A stretch of DNA of 64,000 nt, taken from contig JACPVS010000010.1 of NCBI GenBank assembly GCA_016197365.1, positions 62,001 through 126,000 on the forward strand. Reading direction: 5' to 3'. Of this stretch, positions 47,871-55,873 are shown one piece after another. A program made the translations under genes and the position numbers. The notes below the pieces were generated by a model, which was given only the letters and a program-made list of their open reading frames with translations, was not told the origin of the DNA and did not search any database. Origin of the DNA: Mycolicibacterium cosmeticum (GTDB lineage Bacteria; Actinomycetota; Actinomycetes; Mycobacteriales; Mycobacteriaceae). Position 1 is the stretch's first letter, and the number at the start of each line of letters is the position of its first letter.

Positions 47871-48752
47871 ATGACGGACACCGCAGCCACCCGCGTGGCG
47901 GTCTACCTCGACTTCGACAACATCGTCATCTCCCGATACGACCAGGTCAACGGGCGCAATTCGTTCCAGCGCGACAAGGCCAAAGGGCTGGAAGCCGACC
48001 ACCTGGCCCGCGCCACCGTCGATGTCGGCGCCGTCCTGGACTTCGCATCGTCGTTCGGAACGCTGGTGCTCACCCGGGCCTACGCCGACTGGTCGGCCGA
48101 CGTCAACGCGGGATACCGCCAGCAATTGGTGGGCCGGGCCGTCGACCTGGTGCAGCTGTTCCCCGCGGCCGCGTACGGCAAGAACGGCGCGGACATCCGG
48201 CTGGCCGTCGACGCCGTCGAGGACATGTTCCGGTTGCCCGACCTCACGCATGTGGTGATCGTCGCCGGTGACTCCGACTACATCCCGCTGGCTCAACGCT
48301 GCAAACGGCTCGGCCGCTATGTGGTGGGCATCGGTGTGGCCGGCTCGTCCAGTCGTGCGCTGGCGGCGGCCTGCGACGAGTTCGTCGTCTATGACGCGTT
48401 GCCCGGTGTCCCGGTGTTCGAACCGGCGCCGGTGCCGGAGACCACCAAGCCGGCCCGGCGCACCAAGAAGTCGGCAGCCGAGGAGAAGGCGGAGGACGAA
48501 CCGGCGCCCGACCCGCAGACGGCGGCCACCGCCCTGCTTACCCGGGCCCTGCAGATCGGCCTGGAGAAGGACGACGTGGACTGGTTGCACAACTCCGTGG
48601 TGAAGGCACAGATGAAGCGGATGGACCCGTCGTTCAGCGAGAAGTCGCTGGGATTTCGGTCGTTCAGCGATTTCCTGCGGTCCCGGTCGGACACCGTCGA
48701 GCTGGACGAGAGTTCGACCACGCGCATGGTGCGGCTGCGCGACTCCGGCTAG
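47871..48752 (+). CDS. NYN-domain nuclease with C-terminal LOTUS/OST-HTH
   Basis: 293 aa. The NYN (PIN-like) domain occupies residues 10-165: it opens RVAVYLDFDNIV (first catalytic Asp pair), and further acidic residues are in GADIRLAVDAVEDM and VVIVAGDSDYIPLAQR. After a Lys/Glu/Pro linker (about 175-205) comes a LOTUS-type winged helix (about 210-290, KSLGFRSFSDFLRSR). The combination is found in bacterial and eukaryotic RNA-processing proteins, so an RNase with RNA-binding domain is likely. ATG 47853 six codons upstream is an alternative start. Confidence 0.9.
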   Translation: MTDTAATRVAVYLDFDNIVISRYDQVNGRNSFQRDKAKGLEADHLARATVDVGAVLDFASSFGTLVLTRAYADWSADVNAGYRQQLVGRAVDLVQLFPAAAYGKNGADIRLAVDAVEDMFRLPDLTHVVIVAGDSDYIPLAQRCKRLGRYVVGIGVAGSSSRALAAACDEFVVYDALPGVPVFEPAPVPETTKPARRTKKSAAEEKAEDEPAPDPQTAATALLTRALQIGLEKDDVDWLHNSVVKAQMKRMDPSFSEKSLGFRSFSDFLRSRSDTVELDESSTTRMVRLRDSG

Positions 48753-48886
48753 GCAGGTCGGACTGCCCAGAGCGAAATTCACTGATTTCCAAGGAATTTC
48801 ACGGCCAAGCCGGGGCTGCCGCTGTCGGGACCACGTGTAGGGTCAGGCGGCAGGGACCACTTCGTCCTCAGATCAAGGGGGCCGAC

Positions 48887-49018
48887 ATGGCCGACAAATC
48901 ACCACGCCATAGCATGACCAAGAAGTCCGGTCAGTCGATCAAAGAGAAGCGCGCGGCCAAGCGGGCTGACGGAGATGGCTCCGCGGCCATCGAGGTGCCG
49001 CGCCCCAAGAAGCGGTAG
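48887..49018 (+). CDS. Small basic protein
   Basis: 43 aa, beginning MADKSPRHSMTKKSGQSIKE and ending in PRPKKR. It has AAGGGGG about six bases upstream of the ATG. About a third of residues are Lys/Arg, with no hydrophobic segment, so it is probably a nucleic-acid or ribosome-associated peptide. Similar tiny basic proteins are widespread in mycobacteria without a function. It follows the NYN gene by 134 bases. Confidence 0.7.
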   Translation: MADKSPRHSMTKKSGQSIKEKRAAKRADGDGSAAIEVPRPKKR

Positions 49019-49021
49019 CGC

Positions 49022-49228
49022 CTAGCGGTTCTTCTGGTGGTGATGGTGCACCGCGGTGCCCGGCTGCGGCGCGTTGTCCTGATGCGCGAACGCGGTGTGG
49101 CTGACCTGCGGGCCGTTGTTCGCGAGCGTGGTGCTCGCATCGGCGTTGCCTGCGACACCGAGGGCGATCATGGTGGGGGCTGCGGCCAGGATGATTCCGG
49201 CGGCGATCCGGCGGGCGATGGTGGTCAT
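49022..49228 (-). CDS. Small secreted protein
   Basis: 68 aa. AAGGAG precedes the ATG. A Sec signal peptide (MTTIARRIAAGIILAAAPTM, cleavage likely after NADA near residue 31) leaves a mature peptide of about 37 residues ending in a His-rich tail (VHHHHQKNR), which could bind metal. Function unknown. It converges with the small basic gene 3 bases away. The 220 bases upstream (49229-49449) contain no gene. Confidence 0.75.
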   Translation of the reverse strand: MTTIARRIAAGIILAAAPTMIALGVAGNADASTTLANNGPQVSHTAFAHQDNAPQPGTAVHHHHQKNR

Positions 49229-49449
49229 ATCATTCTCCTTGTGCGGCTTGGCTTTTCGTTATCCTCGTCCGGTGTGTTCCGGCGTTGATACAAGAATGCC
49301 GCGCCCGCGCCCCGCAGTATGTCGGGCGACCGGTGGATGCACCGGGGGAATCCGGCCTCCCCCGATCGGGGGACAACACGCGTCCTCGAACGTTGGTTAC
49401 CGCTCGAAAAATGCGTCAGCTTTGGCGCGGTAATTCACGTTCGCGCCAA

Positions 49450-51225
49450 CTAGTGCGACGCCCCATTGAGCACGGGTTCGGGCACCATGCCCTTCTCCAC
49501 ACCCCACATGGTGGCGATGGTCTTGTACTCGCCGGTGGAGATCAGGTGCGTCAACGCCTGCATCAGTGACTGCGACAGGCCCGAACCCTTGGCCACCGGC
49601 CATCCGTAGGGCGCCGCGTCGAACACCTCGCCCGCGGGAATCAGCGACCCACCGCTGAGCTTGATGGCGAACCCGGTCACCGGCGAATCCGCGGATATGG
49701 CGGCGACGTCACCGGCGATGAGGGCCGCCGTCGCATCGTCCTGCCGGTTGTAGACGACCTTCTCGATGGGTGCCAGACCTGCCGCGAGGCACTCGTCGCT
49801 CTTGGCGGGAATCTCCACCGTCTCCTGCAGGACGCTGTCGGACACCCCCACCCTCAGGCCACACGCCGCGTCGGGACGGACCGTCTGCCCGGCGCGTTGC
49901 GCCCACAACGTGCCGGCCTCGAAGTAGGTGACGAAATCCACCGACTTCTCGCGTTCCAACGTGTCGGTGACCGAGGACATCCCGAGGTTGTAGGTGCCGC
50001 TCTGCACCGACGGGATGATCTGGTCGAATTCGGTTTCCCGGTACTCCGGGGTCAGGCCCAGGGTGCGCGCCACGGCGTTCATCAGGTCGACGTCGAAGCC
50101 GACGATCTCGCCCGCGGAGTTCTTGAACTCGTTGGGCGCGTAGGGGACGTTCACCCCGATCACCAACCTTCCGGTGTCCCGGATGTCCGCCGGCACCGTG
50201 GCCGCGATCGCCGGGACGGACCCGGGCAGGCCGACGATGGCGGCCTCGTGCGGGTCCCACCATTTCCACGCCGCCACCGCACTGGCTCCGACCAGGACGA
50301 GCACCCCGGCCACGACCAGCGCCCGCTGCGGCATCCGCCGGGCCCCGCCGGTGGACGTGCGCCGCGCGGAGTGCCGTCCGGAACCTGCACCCGGACCGGC
50401 GGCCCGAACAGGCGTATTCACCGCCGCCCGGGCAGCCGCGGCCAACTCGGCACCGGTCTGATAGCGCTTGCCCGGCTTCTTCGCCATCCCTCGGGCGATC
50501 ACCTCGTCGAAGGGCGCCAACCGGGGGTTGAGTGCCGACGGTTTCGGTGGCGGGGTCACCATGTGCCCGGCGATCTGCTGTTCGAGGCTCTCGGCCGGGT
50601 ATGGCCGCGTGCCGGTGAGACATTCGTAGAGCACGCACGTCAGGGCATAGATGTCGGCACGCGGATCGGCCTGGCCGCCGTCGAAGCGTTCGGGGGCCAT
50701 GTAGGCCAGCGTGCCCAGCGTGCTGCCCGCCGTCGTCATCCCGACCTCGCCTGCCACCCGCGCCAGCCCGAAGTCGATCAGGTACGCAAAGTCCTGCTTG
50801 GTGATCAGGATGTTGGACGGTTTGACGTCGCGGTGAATGAGGTCCTGCCGGTGCGCGGCGTCCAGGGCGGAGGCCACCTGTTCGACGACCTTGACCGCGA
50901 ACTCGGGCTCCAACGGCTTGTCGGCGTCGGCCAGGAGCGCGCCGAGGGTCTGCCCCTCGATCAGTCGCATGTCCAGGTAGAGGCGGCCGTCGATCTCCCC
51001 GAAGCCGTGGATCGGCACCACGTGCGGGTCGTTGACACCCGCCGCCGCCTGCGATTCCTGCCGGAAGCGGGCCTGGAACATGGCGTCCAGCGCGAGGTTG
51101 GGCGGCAACACCTTGAGGGCGACGACGCGCTTGGTCCGGGTGTCGTAGGCCTGGTAGACCTCGCCCATCCCACCCCGGCCGATCAGCTCCTGCAGCTGAT
51201 AGTGCCCGAAAGGTGTCGCGTCCAC
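49450..51225 (-). CDS. Ser/Thr protein kinase fused to extracellular solute-binding sensor
   Basis: 591 aa. The cytoplasmic Hanks kinase has glycine loop GRGGMGEV at 16-23, Lys38, HRD at 131-133 and DFG at 151-153, so it should be active. After a basic linker comes one transmembrane helix (about 302-320). The outside part (about 350-585) is a family-3 amino-acid-binding domain: LVIGVNVPYAPNEFKNSAG and EIVGFDVDLMNAVARTLGL are typical. Mycobacterial kinases usually carry PASTA, beta-propeller or other sensors, so direct sensing of an amino acid or similar ligand is implied. Faces the DUF4407 gene on the same strand. Confidence 0.93.
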   Translation of the reverse strand: MDATPFGHYQLQELIGRGGMGEVYQAYDTRTKRVVALKVLPPNLALDAMFQARFRQESQAAAGVNDPHVVPIHGFGEIDGRLYLDMRLIEGQTLGALLADADKPLEPEFAVKVVEQVASALDAAHRQDLIHRDVKPSNILITKQDFAYLIDFGLARVAGEVGMTTAGSTLGTLAYMAPERFDGGQADPRADIYALTCVLYECLTGTRPYPAESLEQQIAGHMVTPPPKPSALNPRLAPFDEVIARGMAKKPGKRYQTGAELAAAARAAVNTPVRAAGPGAGSGRHSARRTSTGGARRMPQRALVVAGVLVLVGASAVAAWKWWDPHEAAIVGLPGSVPAIAATVPADIRDTGRLVIGVNVPYAPNEFKNSAGEIVGFDVDLMNAVARTLGLTPEYRETEFDQIIPSVQSGTYNLGMSSVTDTLEREKSVDFVTYFEAGTLWAQRAGQTVRPDAACGLRVGVSDSVLQETVEIPAKSDECLAAGLAPIEKVVYNRQDDATAALIAGDVAAISADSPVTGFAIKLSGGSLIPAGEVFDAAPYGWPVAKGSGLSQSLMQALTHLISTGEYKTIATMWGVEKGMVPEPVLNGASH

Positions 51226-51325
51226 CGTGTTCCCTCTCGGCGCCGGCCTCTGTATCGCGTGCGTCGCAGTGTCGATCGAAGCTACATCACGGTGACAAAA
51301 TTGTCGTCACATGCGCAGACAGGCG

Positions 51326-52834
51326 CTAACGCGGCGGCGGTAGCTGACGACGCCCCGGCAATTCGGGGAAACCGTCGGCGCCCGACACCTCCGGGCCCCG
51401 TCGCGCGTTGACGCGGCCGACCTGGGGCACGTCCATCCACTCCGGTTCGGCGGGCGCGGCAGGTTGGGCCGGTCCGTCGGTCTCGACCGTCACCTTGTGC
51501 GTGCGGCGCAGCGTGAAGTGGATTTCCTCGGTCTCCTCGAACACCTGCCGTAGCGGCTTGGTGGCGTTGTCGATGGCACCGGCGACGATCGGCGGCACGA
51601 ACGGCCTGATCCAGCGCACCGCGGCCTTGGTCACCTCGGGAATGACGGGGATGGACGGCAGCCCGCCGGAGCGCTGGGGCTCGGCGACGGCCGGCAGGTT
51701 CGCGGATGCCGGCTCGTCCACGGCGCGGATGCTCGCGGCTTCGGCCTCCGCGGCGATTGGCAGGTACAGGTCGGCCGGCGCCTCGATCTCGCGGTACACC
51801 GGCTCCGGGCGCACCACCCGCACCGGTTCCCGAGCCTGCAGCGCCTGCTCGACGCGGCGACGCTGCTGCTCACGATCGATCTCGTGCTGCGCGGCGATGG
51901 CCAGCCGGGCGCTCTCCACCTCCTGCTCGGCCCACAGTTCGTCGATCGTCGCCCGCACCTCGGCGCGCTTGACCGCGATCGCGGTGTCGGCGTCGAGCTC
52001 GGCGCGGTGCTGTTCTGCCACGGCTTGCTCTCCACGTTCGGTCGCGGTGGTGCCCCGCCACCGCCGCAGGATCAACGGCAACAGAGTCATCAGCACGAAC
52101 AGCAGGTCCACCAGAATCCGCAGCACCAGTGGTCCCGGATGGGCCAGTGTGTACGCGTTCATCGCCGCCCAGCGGGCACCGATACCGCTGACCTCGCCAC
52201 CGCGGCGGGCGTCCTGCACCGCCTGTTCCCGGTTGGCGACGGCGGCGTCCAGGCCGGCCGCGCGCCGGGTCCGGTCGGCGACAGCCGCGTCGACCTGGCG
52301 TTGCGCGTCGGCGAGGAAGTCGTTCGCGGTCCGGGTCTCGGGTCCGGCACCGGGCACGCCCGTGATCCGGACCTGCGGGCACTGCGGGGACGGATTGAAC
52401 TCGCAGCGGGCCACCACAAGGGCCTCGTCCCGACGTGTGTTGGCCGCGTCGACGGCACCGTCGAGGTCGGCGCGGGCCTGCCGGGCCTGGTCCAGCTCGG
52501 TCGAGGCGGCCAGGACCGCGGGCGCCGAATCGGCCTGCGCCGCGAGTGCCCGGTCGACCGGCCCGCCGAACACAACGACCGCGGCCAGTTCACCGACGAG
52601 GACGCCGAGGACCGCGGCGACCGCCACCCGGCCCGCCGTCGCCGAGCGTCCCCCGGCACACGCCCAACTCACCACGCCGAACAGGACACCGAACACGACG
52701 CCGGCGGCCACCGAGGCCACGATCGGCCACTGCGTCGCGCCCGTCAGTGCCAGTGTGGCCACCAGCGCCGCGAGCACGGTGACAGGCAACAGCACCGCCA
52801 TCGACAGCGGTTCCGGTAGTCGCATCGCACGCAT
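51326..52834 (-). CDS. DUF4407 membrane protein
   Basis: 502 aa. Two N-terminal transmembrane helices (LLPVTVLAALVATLALTG, VASVAAGVVFGVLFGVVSW), a third (VAAVLGVLVGELAAVVVFGG), a coiled-coil-like periplasmic stretch, a further helix near LVLRILVDLLFVLMTLLPLI (about 245-265), then a long charged cytoplasmic coiled coil and proline-rich tail. This is the DUF4407 plan; function unknown. It starts at an ATG 28 codons inside the longest frame because the upstream part shows no coding features. It is on the same strand as, and 100 bases upstream of, the sensor kinase. Confidence 0.85.
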   Translation of the reverse strand: MRAMRLPEPLSMAVLLPVTVLAALVATLALTGATQWPIVASVAAGVVFGVLFGVVSWACAGGRSATAGRVAVAAVLGVLVGELAAVVVFGGPVDRALAAQADSAPAVLAASTELDQARQARADLDGAVDAANTRRDEALVVARCEFNPSPQCPQVRITGVPGAGPETRTANDFLADAQRQVDAAVADRTRRAAGLDAAVANREQAVQDARRGGEVSGIGARWAAMNAYTLAHPGPLVLRILVDLLFVLMTLLPLILRRWRGTTATERGEQAVAEQHRAELDADTAIAVKRAEVRATIDELWAEQEVESARLAIAAQHEIDREQQRRRVEQALQAREPVRVVRPEPVYREIEAPADLYLPIAAEAEAASIRAVDEPASANLPAVAEPQRSGGLPSIPVIPEVTKAAVRWIRPFVPPIVAGAIDNATKPLRQVFEETEEIHFTLRRTHKVTVETDGPAQPAAPAEPEWMDVPQVGRVNARRGPEVSGADGFPELPGRRQLPPPR

Positions 52835-52965
52835 GAAGGCTCCAAATTCGATCGCCCGGGTATATGTGTGCCGAACGGAATCCCTCACGCCGGCCGCGAA
52901 TACTCTGCATTCTCCCACAGCGCCGGTACCCGTGCTTCGCGCGACGAGCGGTTACGTTTGTCCCC

Positions 52966-55329
52966 GTGCGCGTCGACGGCCGGGACATCAGCGTCACCGG
53001 GAGCTTGCTGCAACCGTTGCCCCGCCGCACCAACGACATCCTGCGGGTGCTGCTCGCCGCGCTGTTGTTGGCCGCCGTCATCACCAGTTCCCTGATCACC
53101 CGCAATGACTGGGTGGCGCTGGAACGGTCCGTCTCGGAGATCATCGGGGTCCTCACCCCGACCCAGTCCAATCTGGTCTACCTCGCCTACGGCGTCGCGA
53201 TCCTGGCGCTGCCCTTCGTCATCCTGGTCAGCCTGGTGTTGTCGCGGCAGTGGAAGCTGCTCGGCGCGTACGGCGCGGCCGGCGTCCTGGCCGTCCTTTC
53301 ACTGTCCATCTCCGGCAACGGCATCGCCGCCCCGCAATGGCACTTCGACCTGTCCGACCGCCTCGACACCCAGCTGTCCCAGTTCCTCGACGATCCGCGC
53401 TGGATCGCCCTGCTGGCTGCGGTGCTGACGGTGTCGGGACCGTGGGTGTCCCGGCGGCTGCGGCGGTGGTGGTGGACCCTGCTGCTGGCGTTCGTCCCCA
53501 TCCATCTGGTGGTCAGCGCGGTGGTGCCGGCCCGCACCCTGCTCGGACTCGCGGTCGGCTGGTTCGTCGGCGCACTGGTGGTCTGGGTGGTGGGCACCCC
53601 GGCCCTCGAAGTTCCGCTCGACGGCGCGATCCGGGCCCTGGACCGCCGTGGATTCGTCGCCACCACCTTGGCCGTCATCCGCCCGCCCGGCCCCGGGCCA
53701 CTGGTGCTGGCGGCCACCAGCGCCGACGCCACCGCGGTGGTCGAACTGTACGGACCGAACCAGCGCAGCGGCGGTGCCATGCGTCAGCTGTGGGGCAAGT
53801 TCCGGCTGCGCGATGACGAGACCGGACCCCTGCAGACCTCGATGCGCCGCGCCGTCGAGCACCGGGCGCTGATGACCATCGCCATCGGCGACCTGGAACT
53901 GGCGAACACGTCCACGGTGGCCATGGCCGCGCTGGATCGTGGGTGGACGCTGTATGCGCGCAAACCGGCACGGGGCGTAGCACTGACGGCCAGTGTCGCG
54001 TCCGCCGGCGAGGTGTGGTCGGCGCTACGCGCACTGCATGAGCACGGCATCGCCCATGGCGATCTGCGCGCCAGAGAGATCACCGTCGACGACCACACCG
54101 TGCGGTTCGGCGGCTTCGCCTTTGCCGAGTACGGCGCCACCGAGCAGCAGCTGCAGGGTGATATCGCACAGCTGCTGGTGACCACCGCGTCGCTCTACGA
54201 CGCACCGACGGCCGTCGCTGCGGCCATCGACGCCTTCGGCCGGGACGCCGTGCTCACCGCATCCCGACGGCTCACCAAATCCGCGGTGCCGAAACGGATC
54301 CGGGAGAACATCCCGGAGGCCCCGGCCGTCATCAAGGCGGCGCGCGAAGAAGTCCAGACCCAGACCGGCGCCGGCCAGATCCGGACCGAGACCATCACCC
54401 GCTTCACCCGGGTCCAGGTGATCCAACTCGTTCTGCTGGTGGCCCTGGTCTACGTCGCGTACCCGTTCATCAGCACGGTGCCGACCTTCTTCTCCGAACT
54501 GCGCTCGGCGAACTGGTGGTGGGCGCTGCTGGGACTCACCGTCTCCGCGTTGACCTATGTGGGCGCCGCGGCGGCTCTGTGGGCCTGCGCCGACGGGCTG
54601 GTCAGCTTCCGCAATCTGTCGATCATGCAGGTGGCCAATACCTTTGCGGCCACCACCACCCCGGCCGGTGTCGGCGGCCTGGCACTGTCCGCACGCTTCC
54701 TGCAGAAGGCGGGCCTCGCCCCGCTGCGGGCCACCGCCGCGGTCGCCCTGCAGCAGACCGTGCAGGTGATCGTGCACGTGCTGCTACTGATCATGTTCAC
54801 CACCATCGCGGGCGCGTCGGCGAATCTGTCGCACTTCGTGCCGAGCGCGACGGTGCTCTATCTGGCCGCAGGTGTGGCGCTCGGACTGGTCGGGATCTTC
54901 TTGGCCGTGCCCAACTTGCGTCGCTGGCTGGCGTCGTCGCTGCGGCCGAAACTCAAAGAGGTGGCCGGAGATCTGGTCGAGCTGTCCCGGGAGCCCAAGC
55001 GTCTCGGGCTGATCGTGCTGGGCGCCGCGGGCACCACGCTGGGTGCCGCGCTGGCGCTGTGGGCCAGTGTCGAAGCGTTCGGCGGGGACACCTCGTTCAT
55101 CACCGTCACGGTGGTGACAATGGTCGGCGGGACCCTCGCCTCGGCGGCGCCGACCCCCGGCGGCGTCGGTGCGGTCGAGGCGGCATTGATCGGTGGCCTG
55201 GCGGCCTTCGGTGTCCCGACGGCGATCGCGGTGCCGTCGGTGCTGCTGTATCGCGTCCTGACCTGTTGGCTGCCGGTGTTCATCGGCTGGCCGGTGATGC
55301 GATGGCTGACGCGCAGGGACATGATCTAG
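52966..55329 (+). CDS. Flippase-like membrane protein with embedded pseudokinase
   Basis: 787 aa, GTG start. The N-terminal third has about six transmembrane helices. Residues about 270-430 form a kinase-like fold: the catalytic loop reads HGIAHGDLRAREI and the metal motif DFG is replaced by Gly-Gly-Phe (VRFGGFAFAEYG). The C-terminal third is a lysylphosphatidylglycerol-synthase transmembrane (MprF/AglD flippase) domain with FAATTTPAGVGGLAL near 600. An actinobacterial lipid flippase regulated by a pseudokinase domain is the likely architecture; substrate unknown. Confidence 0.88.
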   Translation: MRVDGRDISVTGSLLQPLPRRTNDILRVLLAALLLAAVITSSLITRNDWVALERSVSEIIGVLTPTQSNLVYLAYGVAILALPFVILVSLVLSRQWKLLGAYGAAGVLAVLSLSISGNGIAAPQWHFDLSDRLDTQLSQFLDDPRWIALLAAVLTVSGPWVSRRLRRWWWTLLLAFVPIHLVVSAVVPARTLLGLAVGWFVGALVVWVVGTPALEVPLDGAIRALDRRGFVATTLAVIRPPGPGPLVLAATSADATAVVELYGPNQRSGGAMRQLWGKFRLRDDETGPLQTSMRRAVEHRALMTIAIGDLELANTSTVAMAALDRGWTLYARKPARGVALTASVASAGEVWSALRALHEHGIAHGDLRAREITVDDHTVRFGGFAFAEYGATEQQLQGDIAQLLVTTASLYDAPTAVAAAIDAFGRDAVLTASRRLTKSAVPKRIRENIPEAPAVIKAAREEVQTQTGAGQIRTETITRFTRVQVIQLVLLVALVYVAYPFISTVPTFFSELRSANWWWALLGLTVSALTYVGAAAALWACADGLVSFRNLSIMQVANTFAATTTPAGVGGLALSARFLQKAGLAPLRATAAVALQQTVQVIVHVLLLIMFTTIAGASANLSHFVPSATVLYLAAGVALGLVGIFLAVPNLRRWLASSLRPKLKEVAGDLVELSREPKRLGLIVLGAAGTTLGAALALWASVEAFGGDTSFITVTVVTMVGGTLASAAPTPGGVGAVEAALIGGLAAFGVPTAIAVPSVLLYRVLTCWLPVFIGWPVMRWLTRRDMI

Positions 55330-55350
55330 CGGTTCCGTATGTTGGTGGGT

Positions 55351-55836
55351 ATGGCACTTCGCACCCTGCTCCCCGCCGCCGCGGCAGTCGCGGTCACCGC
55401 CGTGGTCGGCGGCCTGGCCAGCCGCCCCGCCCAGTCGTCCTGGTACGAGAAACTGCGCAAGCCGCCGTATCAGCCTCCGCGCCAGGCCTTTCCGATTGTC
55501 TGGCCGGCGCTCTACGCGGATATCGCCGTCACGTCGGCCGCCACGCTGGACGAGTTGGAGGCCCGCGGCGAGACCGGGCAGCGCAACGCCTATGTGGCCG
55601 CGCTGGCGACCAACCTGACGCTCAACGCCGCCTGGTCGTGGATCTTCTTCAGCAGACGAAAGCTCGGCACGGCGGCCATTGCCGCCGCGGCACTGACGGT
55701 CAGTAGTGCGGACCTGACCCGCCGTTCCGTGCGGGTGAAGGGCGCCAAAGCGGCGCCCCTGGGCCTGTACCCGGCGTGGTGCGCCTTCGCGACGGCGTTG
55801 TCGACGCACATCTGGGCGCTGAACCGGCGCAACTAG
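55351..55836 (+). CDS. TspO/MBR-family protein
   Basis: 161 aa with five transmembrane helices. Family markers are SSWYEKLRKPPYQPPRQAFPIVW near residue 30 (split as WYEKLRKPPYQPP), NLTLNAAWSWIFF near 92, and the closing helix LYPAWCAFATALSTHIW. TspO binds porphyrins and sterol-like ligands and is stress linked. ATG 55339 four codons upstream is possible. It starts 21 bases after the flippase stop and ends at a strong hairpin. Confidence 0.92.
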   Translation: MALRTLLPAAAAVAVTAVVGGLASRPAQSSWYEKLRKPPYQPPRQAFPIVWPALYADIAVTSAATLDELEARGETGQRNAYVAALATNLTLNAAWSWIFFSRRKLGTAAIAAAALTVSSADLTRRSVRVKGAKAAPLGLYPAWCAFATALSTHIWALNRRN

Positions 55837-55838
55837 CA

Positions 55839-55868
55839 GTCAGGCCCACTCCTGCGAGTGGGCCTGAC
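55839..55868. terminator. Bidirectional terminator between tspO and the Ro gene
   Basis: 13-bp perfect stem GTCAGGCCCACTC (55839-55851) with GAGTGGGCCTGAC (55856-55868), 4-base loop; genes converge on it. Confidence 0.85.
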
Positions 55869-55873
55869 CGTTT

